This document shows, piece after piece, positions 32,776 through 41,220 of a DNA stretch of 64,000 nt. Origin of the DNA: Runella sp. CRIBMP (lineage in GTDB: Bacteria; Bacteroidota; Bacteroidia; Cytophagales; Spirosomataceae); the NCBI RefSeq assembly GCF_009905605.1, contig NZ_JAAAKZ010000003.1, forward strand, positions 558,001-622,000, written 5' to 3'. Made by a program: the position numbers and the translations under genes. Position 1 is the first letter of the stretch; every line of letters starts with the position of its first letter. Under the pieces are notes generated by a model that saw nothing but the letters and a program-made list of their open reading frames with translations, was not told the origin of the DNA and ran no database searches.

Positions 32776-34392
32776 CTAATTACTGCCCGATACTTTTCCT
32801 GATTTTTGGGGAATGCCCGGCTGGGTAATTTCAAAATTCTCTTCTTTTTTAGCATCTGCGACGATCTTACGCACGTCGGCCAGCAGTTTTTTAGCATCGT
32901 ACACCACGCCATCTTTGACGGTGTATTTTACGCCACCTACGCGTGTCACTTCGTTTTTTTCATTGAGTCGAATGGCTCCCGTTCCGTAAAGTGTTTTCAG
33001 GTTGGCGAGCGGATTTTCTTCAGTAATCACAAAATCGGCCAGTTTTCCTACTTCTACCGAGCCAATATCTTTGGCCATGCCGAGGGCTTCTGCTCCTTTG
33101 AGGGTGGCGGCCCGGATGATTTCCATAGGATGGAATCCTGCTTCGCGGAGCAATTCTAGTTCACGGATGTAAGCAAATCCGTATAATTGATAAATAAATC
33201 CCGAATCAGAACCTGTGGTAACGCGCCCACCGCGATTTTTGTATTCGTTGATAAACGCCATCCACAGACGATAATTCTCTTTCCATGCTACTTCCTGCTC
33301 CGTGCCCCAGTTGTGCCAATACGACCCGTGAGAGATGCGGCTCGGGCCATAAAAGCGCCACAGAGAAGGCAGCGTGTATTCCTCATGCCATTCGGCGCGG
33401 CGGGCCAGCATTAGTTCACGGTTGGCTTCGTAGATGTTGAAGGTGGGGTCAATGGTGAAATCCAGTTTCAACATTTCGTCCATCACCTGATTCCATTTTT
33501 CGGTACCGGGTTTAGCCGCTTGTTTCCAGAGTTTACCAGCTTCTTCAAAACGGTTTTGCTCGTTGTTGTAGTTATAATCCGTTGGATAATTTTGGAGGGT
33601 TTTGTCATCAAATAGTGCTTCTGGGAGCCCATACCAGTGTTCCATACTTGTCAAGCCAGCTCTAGCGGTGGCCAAGGCATTCATGCGCCCTACTTCGGTT
33701 TGGGCGTGGTGGGCGGCAGAGCCAAGCCCTAGTTTTTTGTTTTCGTCGAGGGCGGCCTTAAAAACTTCGGGTTCGGCACCGAAGAATTTGATGCCGTCAG
33801 CGCCTTTTTTTGCGTTTTGGCGTACCCATTCACGGGCCTGCTCGGGCGTGGATATAAAATCGCTGGCTCCTTGTCCGAATACTGTGTAGGCTTTAATTCG
33901 CGGAGCAGTAATCAGATTTTTAGCACTTTTTTCTTTTTGGTCCAGCACCCAATCAAGTCCATTCCCACAAGATGGGTCGCGGATGGTCGTGACTCCGTGG
34001 GCCATCCAGAGTTTAAACACATATTCGGCATTGGCTCCCTGCTGTACACCTCCGATATGGCCGTGCATATCTACAAAGCCTGGCATCAAGTACATGCCTT
34101 GACAATTCATTTCTTTGTCGCTTGGGTTGGCTTTTACGCCATTTTTGGGGTCAGCGGGCATTCCTGGATAACCTGCTTGACGAATTTGGGCAATGCGGTT
34201 ATTTTCAACCACAATATCCATGGGACCAATTGGGGGCGAGCCCGTGCTGTTGATGATGGTCACGCCTCTGATGATAAGTCGTTTGTGAGGGCCGTCTCCT
34301 TCGGCTCGGTTGGGTGCTTTTTGGACTTGGGCCAAAATCGGGAGTGAAAATTGGGTGATAAAGAAGAACAATAAGAAGAAAAGCTTTTTCAT
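32776..34392 (-). CDS. Secreted amidohydrolase-family protein
   Basis: A 538-residue protein starting at ATG 34392, where a signal peptide begins (MKKLFFLLFFFITQFSLP, cut after ILAQ). The amidohydrolase (imidazolonepropionase-like) fold shows the metal motif MPGFVDMHGHIGG, later metal-ligand candidates in HHAQTEVG and MEHWYGLP, and the catalytic Asp in TTGSDSGF. The C-terminus has the conserved ATLKGAEALGMAKDIGSVE and GKLADFVITEENPL. It probably acts on an amide, cyclic imide or peptide in the periplasm. The substrate cannot be read from the sequence. It stands alone downstream of hpf, separated by a terminator. Confidence 0.87.
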   Translation of the reverse strand: MKKLFFLLFFFITQFSLPILAQVQKAPNRAEGDGPHKRLIIRGVTIINSTGSPPIGPMDIVVENNRIAQIRQAGYPGMPADPKNGVKANPSDKEMNCQGMYLMPGFVDMHGHIGGVQQGANAEYVFKLWMAHGVTTIRDPSCGNGLDWVLDQKEKSAKNLITAPRIKAYTVFGQGASDFISTPEQAREWVRQNAKKGADGIKFFGAEPEVFKAALDENKKLGLGSAAHHAQTEVGRMNALATARAGLTSMEHWYGLPEALFDDKTLQNYPTDYNYNNEQNRFEEAGKLWKQAAKPGTEKWNQVMDEMLKLDFTIDPTFNIYEANRELMLARRAEWHEEYTLPSLWRFYGPSRISHGSYWHNWGTEQEVAWKENYRLWMAFINEYKNRGGRVTTGSDSGFIYQLYGFAYIRELELLREAGFHPMEIIRAATLKGAEALGMAKDIGSVEVGKLADFVITEENPLANLKTLYGTGAIRLNEKNEVTRVGGVKYTVKDGVVYDAKKLLADVRKIVADAKKEENFEITQPGIPQKSGKVSGSN

Positions 34393-34472
34393 AAAGGAAG
34401 TTGGGGTAGATGGAGTGTAATGGTATTTCAAAGTTAATCAAGATTAAAGACTTTTGGGCGATGAAGTCTAAC

Positions 34473-34507
34473 AAAAAGGGCGAATACCCGTCGTATTCGC
34501 CCTTTTT
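34473..34507. terminator. Intrinsic terminator downstream of hpf
   Basis: A 15-bp perfect stem: A5-GGGCGAATAC (34473-34487) and GTATTCGCCC-T5 (34493-34507) around a 5-nt loop. It lies 16 bp after the hpf stop, and the flanking A/T runs make it work on either strand. Confidence 0.85.
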
Positions 34508-34523
34508 ATGAATGCAGCCTTTT

Positions 34524-34901
34524 CTAAATCTCCTCTATTTCTATTTCTTCGGCTACTTCTGAGCCATTGGTAGTGGCTTCTTTGATGGTTTTGTTTTCTA
34601 CTTCTTGCCGTTTGGCTTTGTATTTTTTTATCTGAATTTTGAGGGCCTCAAGGGCTAAATCGGTGGCTTCTTCAAAGCTTTTGCCACTTTCTTTGACAAA
34701 TAGTTCCGCATTGGGAACCTTGATTTTGACTTCTAAAACTTTATTTTTGACTTTACTGCTTTCACTTTTATCTAATCGGAGGTATACTTCTCCACTGGTT
34801 ATTCGGTCATAAAATGTTTCGAGTTTTCCTAGTTTCTTTTCAATAAATTCGAGCAATTTTGAATCTGCGTCGAAGTGGATCGCGTGCACTTGAAGTCTCA
34901 T
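34524..34901 (-). CDS. hpf: Ribosome hibernation-promoting factor (HPF/YfiA family)
   Basis: A 125-residue protein of the short HPF/RaiA family: VHAIHFDADSKLLEFIEKKL, then LDKSESSKVKNKVLEVKIKV, and a helix with KSFEEATDLALEALKIQIKK, giving the beta-alpha-beta3-alpha S30AE fold. It binds the 30S decoding region and inactivates ribosomes in starvation. The acidic C-terminal tail (EVAEEIEIEEI) is longer than in E. coli but lacks the dimerisation domain of long HPF. It has its own terminator. Confidence 0.92.
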   Translation of the reverse strand: MRLQVHAIHFDADSKLLEFIEKKLGKLETFYDRITSGEVYLRLDKSESSKVKNKVLEVKIKVPNAELFVKESGKSFEEATDLALEALKIQIKKYKAKRQEVENKTIKEATTNGSEVAEEIEIEEI

Positions 34902-34967
34902 AATTACGCACAGTTTTAGTTTAACAATTAATTGACAATCATATTTGTGGACTCAAAGGGGGAAAAA

Positions 34968-34995
34968 ATAGCGGTCTGCATCGCCAGACCGCTAT
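34968..34995. terminator. Terminator downstream of kduI
   Basis: ATAGCGGTCTG (34968-34978) and CAGACCGCTAT (34985-34995) are perfect 11-bp arms with a 6-nt loop. On the minus strand a T6 run follows directly, as expected for a terminator of kduI (stop 35089). Confidence 0.82.
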
Positions 34996-35088
34996 CTCTA
35001 AAATTGAAGTCTACCTTCAACGATTGTAAATCTAAACTGTGTGTTTTTTTCTTAAAAACCAAGCATTACGGTTAGTTTTTTTGAAATT

Positions 35089-35925
35089 TTATTTTATTTC
35101 ACTCATTGTCAGCATATCCATATCCGTGAAGGAATAATTTTCTCCAGCCATTGCCCACAGAAACGAATAACTGGTGGTTCCGGCTCCGGCATGGATGGAC
35201 CACGGCGGAGAAATAATGGCCTGTTCGTTGGCTACTACCAAGTGGCGGGTTTCTTCGGGAGCCCCCATAAAATGGAAAATACGCTGGTCTTCTTCCATGT
35301 CAAAGTAGACGTAAATTTCGGAACGGCGGTCGTGGACATGCGGCGGCATGGTGTTCCAAACACTGCTGTATTTCATGGCCGTCATGCCCATCACGAGCTG
35401 GCAGCTCTCCAAGCCGCCCGCGTGGATGTACTTATAAATCGTACGGGTATTGGCTTTTTCGGGAGAGCCCATGTCTACGGGCATGGCATCGGCGGCTTTC
35501 ATCAGGGCCGTTGGCACAAGACGATGCGCGGGCGTTGAAATCAAAATAAACTTAGCAGGAAACTCTGGGTCCAAACTCTTGAACGAAACCATTTTGTGGC
35601 CTTTTCCTACGTACAGGCAGTCGCGTTTTTGAAGTGTAAAAAGTTCTTCTCCTACCATCACAAACCCATCGCCACCCACGTTGAGAATACCTAATTCGCG
35701 GCGTTCAAGAAAATAATCGGCGCGGAGTTCCTCATAAACGGGTAGTTTATGCAATTGCCCTACTGGCTTTATTCCCCCTACAATCATGCGATCATAGTGG
35801 GAATAAACGAAATGGAACTGATCCGGAACGAACAGTTTCTCCATCAAAAATTCCTCACGGATTCGGTGCGTATCGTAGCGTTTGAAATCCGTCGGATTGG
35901 TAGCATGTCGAACTTGGATGTGCAT
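35089..35925 (-). CDS. kduI: 5-keto 4-deoxyuronate isomerase (4-deoxy-L-threo-5-hexosulose-uronate ketol-isomerase)
   Basis: A 278-residue cupin-fold, zinc-dependent isomerase converting 4-deoxy-L-threo-5-hexosulose uronate (DKI) to 3-deoxy-D-glycero-2,5-hexodiulosonate in pectin and other uronate pathways. Motifs include RHATNPTDFKRYDTHRIREE at the start, GVFDR-like IVGGIKPVGQLH, the metal site PPHVHDRRSEIYVYFDMEED and IISPPWSIHAGAGTTSYSF. Its usual partner, kduD, is not adjacent, and the main hexuronate operon lies 10-18 kb downstream. It ends at a good terminator. Length is normal. Confidence 0.95.
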   Translation of the reverse strand: MHIQVRHATNPTDFKRYDTHRIREEFLMEKLFVPDQFHFVYSHYDRMIVGGIKPVGQLHKLPVYEELRADYFLERRELGILNVGGDGFVMVGEELFTLQKRDCLYVGKGHKMVSFKSLDPEFPAKFILISTPAHRLVPTALMKAADAMPVDMGSPEKANTRTIYKYIHAGGLESCQLVMGMTAMKYSSVWNTMPPHVHDRRSEIYVYFDMEEDQRIFHFMGAPEETRHLVVANEQAIISPPWSIHAGAGTTSYSFLWAMAGENYSFTDMDMLTMSEIK

Positions 35926-35997
35926 AAGAGTAATGTGTATTGATTAAAGAGTCGTGAGCAGTTGGGCCACAGCGTAGCCCTACTCGCGGCCACTGAC

Positions 35998-37059
35998 TTA
36001 TTTCAGGATTGGTGCTAAAGCAATGTGATTTTGGTCCAACCATTCGGTAATATCTTCGACAATCTGGCGTACCCCAATCTGAGGGGCCCAACCAGTGAGC
36101 CGTGTTACTTTCGAATTGTCGGTAATATACAGGCGAATATCTGCCGTGCGGGTTTCGGCCACTTGTTTGATAGGGATGGTCTTGCCCGTTACTTCCTGAC
36201 AGATTTTGGTGAGTTCTTGCAAGGAAGTACTGCTTTCGTTTCCTCCGCCCGCGTTGAGAATTTCACCATTTACTTTTTCCAAATTATGTAATTGCCAGTC
36301 AATCAAACGGTATAAATCCGCCACGTGTAGCATATCACGGGTTTGTTTGCCCGTACCGCCGTAGCCAAAATACCCCAGTTGTTGTTCCCAATAATGTTTT
36401 GCAATCCAAAGAACCATCACGCCTTGGTCTACTTTGCCCATTTGCCAAGGGCCCGTAATCACGCCGCAGCGGTTGATCACGGTCTGTAAACCATAAAATT
36501 CATTGTATTCCTGAATGATTAATTCCGAAGCTAGTTTGGTGGTTCCGTACAAAGAACGGGCACCGTCCAACGGAAAATCTTCGGCAATTCCTTTGGATGA
36601 AACCCCTTTAACGGGTTGTTCATCGGTCAATTCAAACCGGGTTTCGGATTCGACAAAATTCAGTTTTTCAATGGTCTTGATGGGATATACCCGGCTCGTA
36701 GACAAAAAAATGAATTTCGCGCGGTGTTTGAGGGCGTAATTAAGGCAATTGACGGTGCCAAAAAGATTGGTATTTATTAAGTAATCGGGCGTTCCGTCCA
36801 ATCCTGCCAAAACCGAGGGCTCAGCAGATGCCTCAATGACAGCATCCACAGCTGGTAGCGAATCAAAATCTTCTTTGTTACGAATGTCACCGTGAACGTA
36901 CGTGATTCCGAGTTGGGAGATTCGGGCTACGTTGAGTTCTGAACCTTTTCGTTTTAGGTTATCTAAACAATAAATTTCGTAAGAAGGATAGTTGGTTTTT
37001 AATGCTATCGCTAACGAAGAGCCTACAAAGCCGGCGCCGCCGGTAATCAGAATTTTCAT
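35998..37059 (-). CDS. NAD-dependent epimerase/dehydratase (extended SDR)
   Basis: A 353-residue cytoplasmic SDR. The Rossmann motif is TGGAGFVGSSLA (6-17), the acidic dinucleotide-binding segment is CLDNLKRKG, and the catalytic motif is SLYGTTKLASE (YxxxK). The RGVISxx-like and LHVADLYRLIDWQ segments resemble CDP-paratose/CDP-tyvelose 2-epimerases and UDP-glucose 4-epimerase-like proteins, so a nucleotide-sugar epimerase is likely, but the sugar is not determinable. It starts 7 nt after the first kup gene on the same strand and is not near other sugar-nucleotide genes. Confidence 0.85.
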   Translation of the reverse strand: MKILITGGAGFVGSSLAIALKTNYPSYEIYCLDNLKRKGSELNVARISQLGITYVHGDIRNKEDFDSLPAVDAVIEASAEPSVLAGLDGTPDYLINTNLFGTVNCLNYALKHRAKFIFLSTSRVYPIKTIEKLNFVESETRFELTDEQPVKGVSSKGIAEDFPLDGARSLYGTTKLASELIIQEYNEFYGLQTVINRCGVITGPWQMGKVDQGVMVLWIAKHYWEQQLGYFGYGGTGKQTRDMLHVADLYRLIDWQLHNLEKVNGEILNAGGGNESSTSLQELTKICQEVTGKTIPIKQVAETRTADIRLYITDNSKVTRLTGWAPQIGVRQIVEDITEWLDQNHIALAPILK

Positions 37060-37066
37060 GGTCTAT

Positions 37067-39022
37067 TTAATTATATCTTCTTTTAAGCAGGACATTTTCT
37101 ACGGGTTGAATGACCAACGGCACTTTTTCGATCTTCACGGCGCTGGCATCTAGTCCAAACCATTTGTCTTCGCTAGGGGTAAATTGTTTGATAAAAAAAT
37201 ACGCCTGCATGATGATTCGTTCAAACAAAGGTAATTCGTTTTCGTAAGACAAAAACTTTTCCAGTACCACAAACCTAAAATCGCCGACCACATTTTGCTT
37301 GTTGAGTGATTCATAACGGCTAGTAATATCTACTTCCTTGTTCTTAACCATTTCTTCAATCACCTTTCTAAGGTATAGATTGATGCGTTGCTCTACCCGG
37401 AAACCCAGATAGAAATTGACTTTGACGACGTCGTCGGGTTCAATGATGCTGACTTTGTATTCCATTGTGTAAGGGTCGTCGGTGGTGTCAACGTGTACAA
37501 ACCAATAGATGTCGGCCCGTTTGGGACGTTTTTGGAAGATTGAATAAATCACTTTTGACTCAATTTCGCTTATACGCGAAGCACTCGACATAAACACCAA
37601 GTGAGTGGCGTATTTGGGAATGCTTACGTCGCGGCTGAGCTCTTTCAATGATTCCAGAAATCTTTCTAGTTTAACGTACTCGGTCAATTGTTGTTTGATA
37701 AAAAACGAGTTATACCAAATGACCATCAAAGAGACAATGGCACCGCCGATAATTAATGACACCCATCCGCCGTGGGTAAACTTGAGTAGATTGGCCACCA
37801 AAAAAGAGCCTTCGATTCCTAAATAGAGCACAAAAAACAGTACAATTCCCCAGGCATTGTAGCGCCGTGCGTATAAGTAGTAAGACATCAAGAGCGTGGT
37901 CATCAGCATGGTTAGTGTAATGGCTAATCCGTAAGCCGCTTCCATGCGAGAAGATTCTTTAAAATATAAAACAACCCCGACGCACCCCGCCCAAAGAAGC
38001 CAATTGACGCTCGGAACGTACAGCTGTCCCTTTTGGAGACTTGGGTAACGAAGCCTTACTTTGGGCCAAAAATTGAGGCGTATTGCCTCGCTGACCAATG
38101 TAAAAGAACCAGTAATCAACGCCTGACTCGCAATAATCGCCGCCATGGTAGCGATACCGATGCCCGGAAGTAAAAACCAGTCGGGCATAAGGTCATAAAA
38201 TGGATTACGAGTGCCCAAAGGCTGTCCTTTTATGCTTAGTAAATATGCGCCTTGACCGAGGTAATTCAGAAAAAGTGCGATTTTTACAAATACCCAACTC
38301 ACCCGAATGTTGCCTCGTCCGCAGTGACCAAGGTCAGAGTAAAGCGCTTCGGCCCCAGTGGTACAGAGAAATACCGCCCCCAAAAGCCAAAAACCTTCTG
38401 GATATTCAAACAACAGCCAATAACCATAGTAGGGGTTAAAACATTTGAGCACTTCGGGGGCGTCGCTGATATGAATGAAACCCAAAGTTGCCAGCATCAA
38501 AAACCAAATAAGCATGATTGGCCCAAAAGCCCGACCTACTACGCTTGTGCCAAAACCCTGAATTAAAAAAAGGGCCGATAGAATCGCAATGACAATCGGA
38601 ATGGTCTGCAACTCAGGGTAGATAATTTTTAGCCCCTCAATAGCCGATGAAACTGAGATGGGAGGGGTAATGATGCCGTCGGCCAACAAAGCCGCCCCGC
38701 CAATCATGGCTGGAATGGTAATCCATTTGGCATGCCGGCGTACCAGAGCGTAAAGCGCAAAGATACCGCCTTCACCCCGGTTGTCGGCCCGGAGAATCAG
38801 AATGACGTATTTAAAAGTAGTTTGAAGTGTGAGTGTCCAAAATACCAAAGAAAGTGCACCTAAAATTTCGTTTTCTTCGATGGGCTTGGTAGTTCCGGTG
38901 ACAGCCTTCATGACATAAAGGGGAGAGGTACCGATGTCCCCATAAATAATACCGAGTGCAATCAACAACCCGGCTGCTGTGACTTTGGAGTTGTCGTGCC
39001 GGTGGGATTCGTTAGATTCCAT
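37067..39022 (-). CDS. kup: KUP-family potassium transporter (copy 1)
   Basis: A 651-residue protein with twelve hydrophobic segments. Diagnostic features are GIIYGDIGTSPLYVM, ADNRGEGGIFALYALVRR, GADGIITPPISVSS-like LADGIITPPISVSSAIEG, GAVFLCTTGAEALYSDLGHC and AIIASQALITGSFTL. KUP proteins take up potassium with a proton. The C-terminal cytoplasmic domain (about 460-651) is fully present. It is the second of two tandem kup genes, 17 nt after its neighbour, and many blocks are identical between them. Confidence 0.95.
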   Translation of the reverse strand: MESNESHRHDNSKVTAAGLLIALGIIYGDIGTSPLYVMKAVTGTTKPIEENEILGALSLVFWTLTLQTTFKYVILILRADNRGEGGIFALYALVRRHAKWITIPAMIGGAALLADGIITPPISVSSAIEGLKIIYPELQTIPIVIAILSALFLIQGFGTSVVGRAFGPIMLIWFLMLATLGFIHISDAPEVLKCFNPYYGYWLLFEYPEGFWLLGAVFLCTTGAEALYSDLGHCGRGNIRVSWVFVKIALFLNYLGQGAYLLSIKGQPLGTRNPFYDLMPDWFLLPGIGIATMAAIIASQALITGSFTLVSEAIRLNFWPKVRLRYPSLQKGQLYVPSVNWLLWAGCVGVVLYFKESSRMEAAYGLAITLTMLMTTLLMSYYLYARRYNAWGIVLFFVLYLGIEGSFLVANLLKFTHGGWVSLIIGGAIVSLMVIWYNSFFIKQQLTEYVKLERFLESLKELSRDVSIPKYATHLVFMSSASRISEIESKVIYSIFQKRPKRADIYWFVHVDTTDDPYTMEYKVSIIEPDDVVKVNFYLGFRVEQRINLYLRKVIEEMVKNKEVDITSRYESLNKQNVVGDFRFVVLEKFLSYENELPLFERIIMQAYFFIKQFTPSEDKWFGLDASAVKIEKVPLVIQPVENVLLKRRYN

Positions 39023-39039
39023 ATATATTTGGTTAAAAA

Positions 39040-40989
39040 TTAGCCATAAATCCGTTGCAGATTTACTTTGTCTATGGCCCTGATGATGAGTGGGACTTTT
39101 TCGATTTTTACAGCACTGCTATCTAATCCAAACCACTTATCTTCACTGTTGGTAAAGCTTTTGATAAAGAAGTACGCTTTCATGATAAGCTGCTCAAAGA
39201 TGGGCAATTCATTCTCATAAGAAAGGAATTTTTCCAACACAACAAAGCGGAAATCGCCGATAACGTTGTGGCGGTGAAGCGATTCATAACGGCTGGTGAT
39301 GTCCACTTCTTTGTTTTTTACCATGTCTTCAATAATACGGCGCAGGTAGAGATTGATGCGCTGTTCGATTCGAAAGCCCAATCGGAAAGTGACTTTGATG
39401 ACATCGTCGGGTTCAATGACGTCGACTTTGTATTGCATTGTGTACGGTTCATCGGTCGTGTCAACGTGGACAAACCAGTATATATCGGCCCGTTTGGGGC
39501 GTTTTTCGAAAATTGAGTAAATAATTTTAGATTCAACTTCACTTGTACGCGAAGCGTTTGACATAAACACTAGATGTGTGGCGTATTTGGGGATGCTTAC
39601 GTCGCGGCTGAGTTCTTTGAGCGCATCAATGTACGTAGCAAGTTTGGTATATTCGGTCAATTGTGCTTTGATTTGGCCAGCTTTGAGCCAGATAAACATG
39701 ACCGTTGCCAGAATGGTACAAATCAATACCGACACCCAACCTCCGTGCGCAAATTTTTCTAAATTGGCGAGCATGAAAGCGCTTTCTACCGCGAAATACA
39801 CTACCAAAAATACAATAACTAGCCACATATTGTAGCGGTGAGTATAGAGATAGTAAGACATCAGTAGGGTGTCTACGAGCATGGTGAGTGTGATGGCCAA
39901 ACCATACGCAGCTTCCATGTTGGTGGAGCGCTTGAAATACAGTACCACAGCCACACAACCGATAAAAAGAAGCAGGTTAATGCTCGGTACATACAACTGC
40001 CCCTTTTGGGCTGAAGGGTACTTAAGTTTGATTTTTGGCCAAAAATTGAGGCGAATCGCCTCGCTGACCAACGTAAACGAGCCCGTAATTAACGCTTGGC
40101 TGGCGATGATGGCCGCCATCGTAGCAATGGCAATGCCAGGCAATAAAAACCAGTCTGGCATGAGTTCATAAAAAGGCTTACGGCCGTTGAGGTACTGGCC
40201 ATTGTGCGCCATCAACCATGCCGATTGGCCAAAGTAATTGAGTAGTAAAGTGAACTTTACAAATACCCAACTTACGCGAATATTGCCCCGGCCGCAGTGA
40301 CCCAAGTCGGAATACAGTGCTTCTGCTCCCGTGGTACATAGAAAAACGGCCCCTAAAAGTGCAAATCCCCCGGGGTGTTCAACCAACAATTGATAAGCAT
40401 AATAAGGGTTGAGGGCTTTGATAACCAATGGGTTTTGGATAACGTGCGAAAATCCCAAAATCCCCAAAGTCGAGAACCAAACCAACATAATAGGCCCGAA
40501 AGCTCCGCCCACTACCTTTGTCCCAAAAACCTGAATCAGAAACAAAACCGCCAAAATGACCAATACAATCGGGACGGTCTGAATATTCGGATATAAAATC
40601 TCCAATCCTTCGACCGCCGAAGAAACCGAAATCGGCGGACAAATAATACCATCGGCCAATAGTGCGGCGCCTCCAATCATGGTAGGGATGGTGAGCCACT
40701 TGGCATGACGTCGTACCAGTGCAAAAAGGGCTAAAGTTCCGCCTTCACCCCGGTTGTCGGCCCGTAAAATTAATATAACGTATTTGATGGTTGTTTGCAG
40801 CGTGAGCGTCCAGAATACGCACGAGAGCGCACCCAATACAACCTCTTCATTGATACGGCTTTTACCAATTATGGCCTGCATTACGTACAACGGAGAGGTT
40901 CCGATATCTCCATACACAATCCCCAATGCAACCAATAATCCCGCGCCTGAGATTTTGTCTAAATTGTGGTGACCGTTACCTTGTTCCAT
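39040..40989 (-). CDS. kup: KUP-family potassium transporter (copy 2)
   Basis: A 649-residue protein when started at ATG 40989 (MEQGNGHHNLDKISGAGLLV), matching the start of the other copy. A 53-codon upstream extension has no counterpart and would cross a likely promoter, so it was not used. It shares the KUP motifs GIVYGDIGTSPLYVMQ, ADNRGEGGTLALFALVRR, LADGIICPPISVSS and LCTTGAEALYSDLGHCGRGN. It differs from the downstream paralogue mainly in loops, which suggests an old but conserved tandem duplication, perhaps with different affinity or pH optimum. Confidence 0.95.
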   Translation of the reverse strand: MEQGNGHHNLDKISGAGLLVALGIVYGDIGTSPLYVMQAIIGKSRINEEVVLGALSCVFWTLTLQTTIKYVILILRADNRGEGGTLALFALVRRHAKWLTIPTMIGGAALLADGIICPPISVSSAVEGLEILYPNIQTVPIVLVILAVLFLIQVFGTKVVGGAFGPIMLVWFSTLGILGFSHVIQNPLVIKALNPYYAYQLLVEHPGGFALLGAVFLCTTGAEALYSDLGHCGRGNIRVSWVFVKFTLLLNYFGQSAWLMAHNGQYLNGRKPFYELMPDWFLLPGIAIATMAAIIASQALITGSFTLVSEAIRLNFWPKIKLKYPSAQKGQLYVPSINLLLFIGCVAVVLYFKRSTNMEAAYGLAITLTMLVDTLLMSYYLYTHRYNMWLVIVFLVVYFAVESAFMLANLEKFAHGGWVSVLICTILATVMFIWLKAGQIKAQLTEYTKLATYIDALKELSRDVSIPKYATHLVFMSNASRTSEVESKIIYSIFEKRPKRADIYWFVHVDTTDEPYTMQYKVDVIEPDDVIKVTFRLGFRIEQRINLYLRRIIEDMVKNKEVDITSRYESLHRHNVIGDFRFVVLEKFLSYENELPIFEQLIMKAYFFIKSFTNSEDKWFGLDSSAVKIEKVPLIIRAIDKVNLQRIYG

Positions 40990-41105
40990 GAAAATCGTTT
41001 GTTCTATAAAATGATAGGAAGCACTGGTTATGAAGCAGGGATGTATGTCTAATTTTAAATCGCTTTTAGAACGTGGGTTTCCGCAGATTTGGTGAAAAAG
41101 TCGGA

Positions 41106-41148
41106 CAAATATAAATGCTTGGGCTATCCGTTGTTCTCGGAAGCCCAA
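41106..41148 (-). promoter_or_regulatory. Hairpin and -7 element upstream of the kup pair
   Basis: On the minus strand a hairpin (TTGGGCT/AGCCCAA with an inner TCCG/CGGA and a one-base bulge, 41119-41148) is followed by TATATTTG (41113-41106), a match to TAnnTTTG. The hairpin may terminate nuoN transcripts, and the -7 would start the kup operon about 115 nt before ATG 40989. No -33 with good spacing was found. Confidence 0.45.
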
Positions 41149-41220
41149 AATTATTCACTAATCTGATAAGAATCAGTCAATACAGTATAGCATAAGGCGG
41201 TTGAACAGGCGAAAAACATC

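Noticed and set aside
33817-34347. 176-codon plus-strand frame
   Set aside because: Lies entirely antisense to the amidohydrolase gene, whose motifs and signal peptide are clear; no domain in the antisense frame.
40990-41148. 53-codon N-terminal extension of the second kup gene
   Set aside because: No counterpart in the paralogue, and it crosses a likely promoter; ATG 40989 gives an aligned start.
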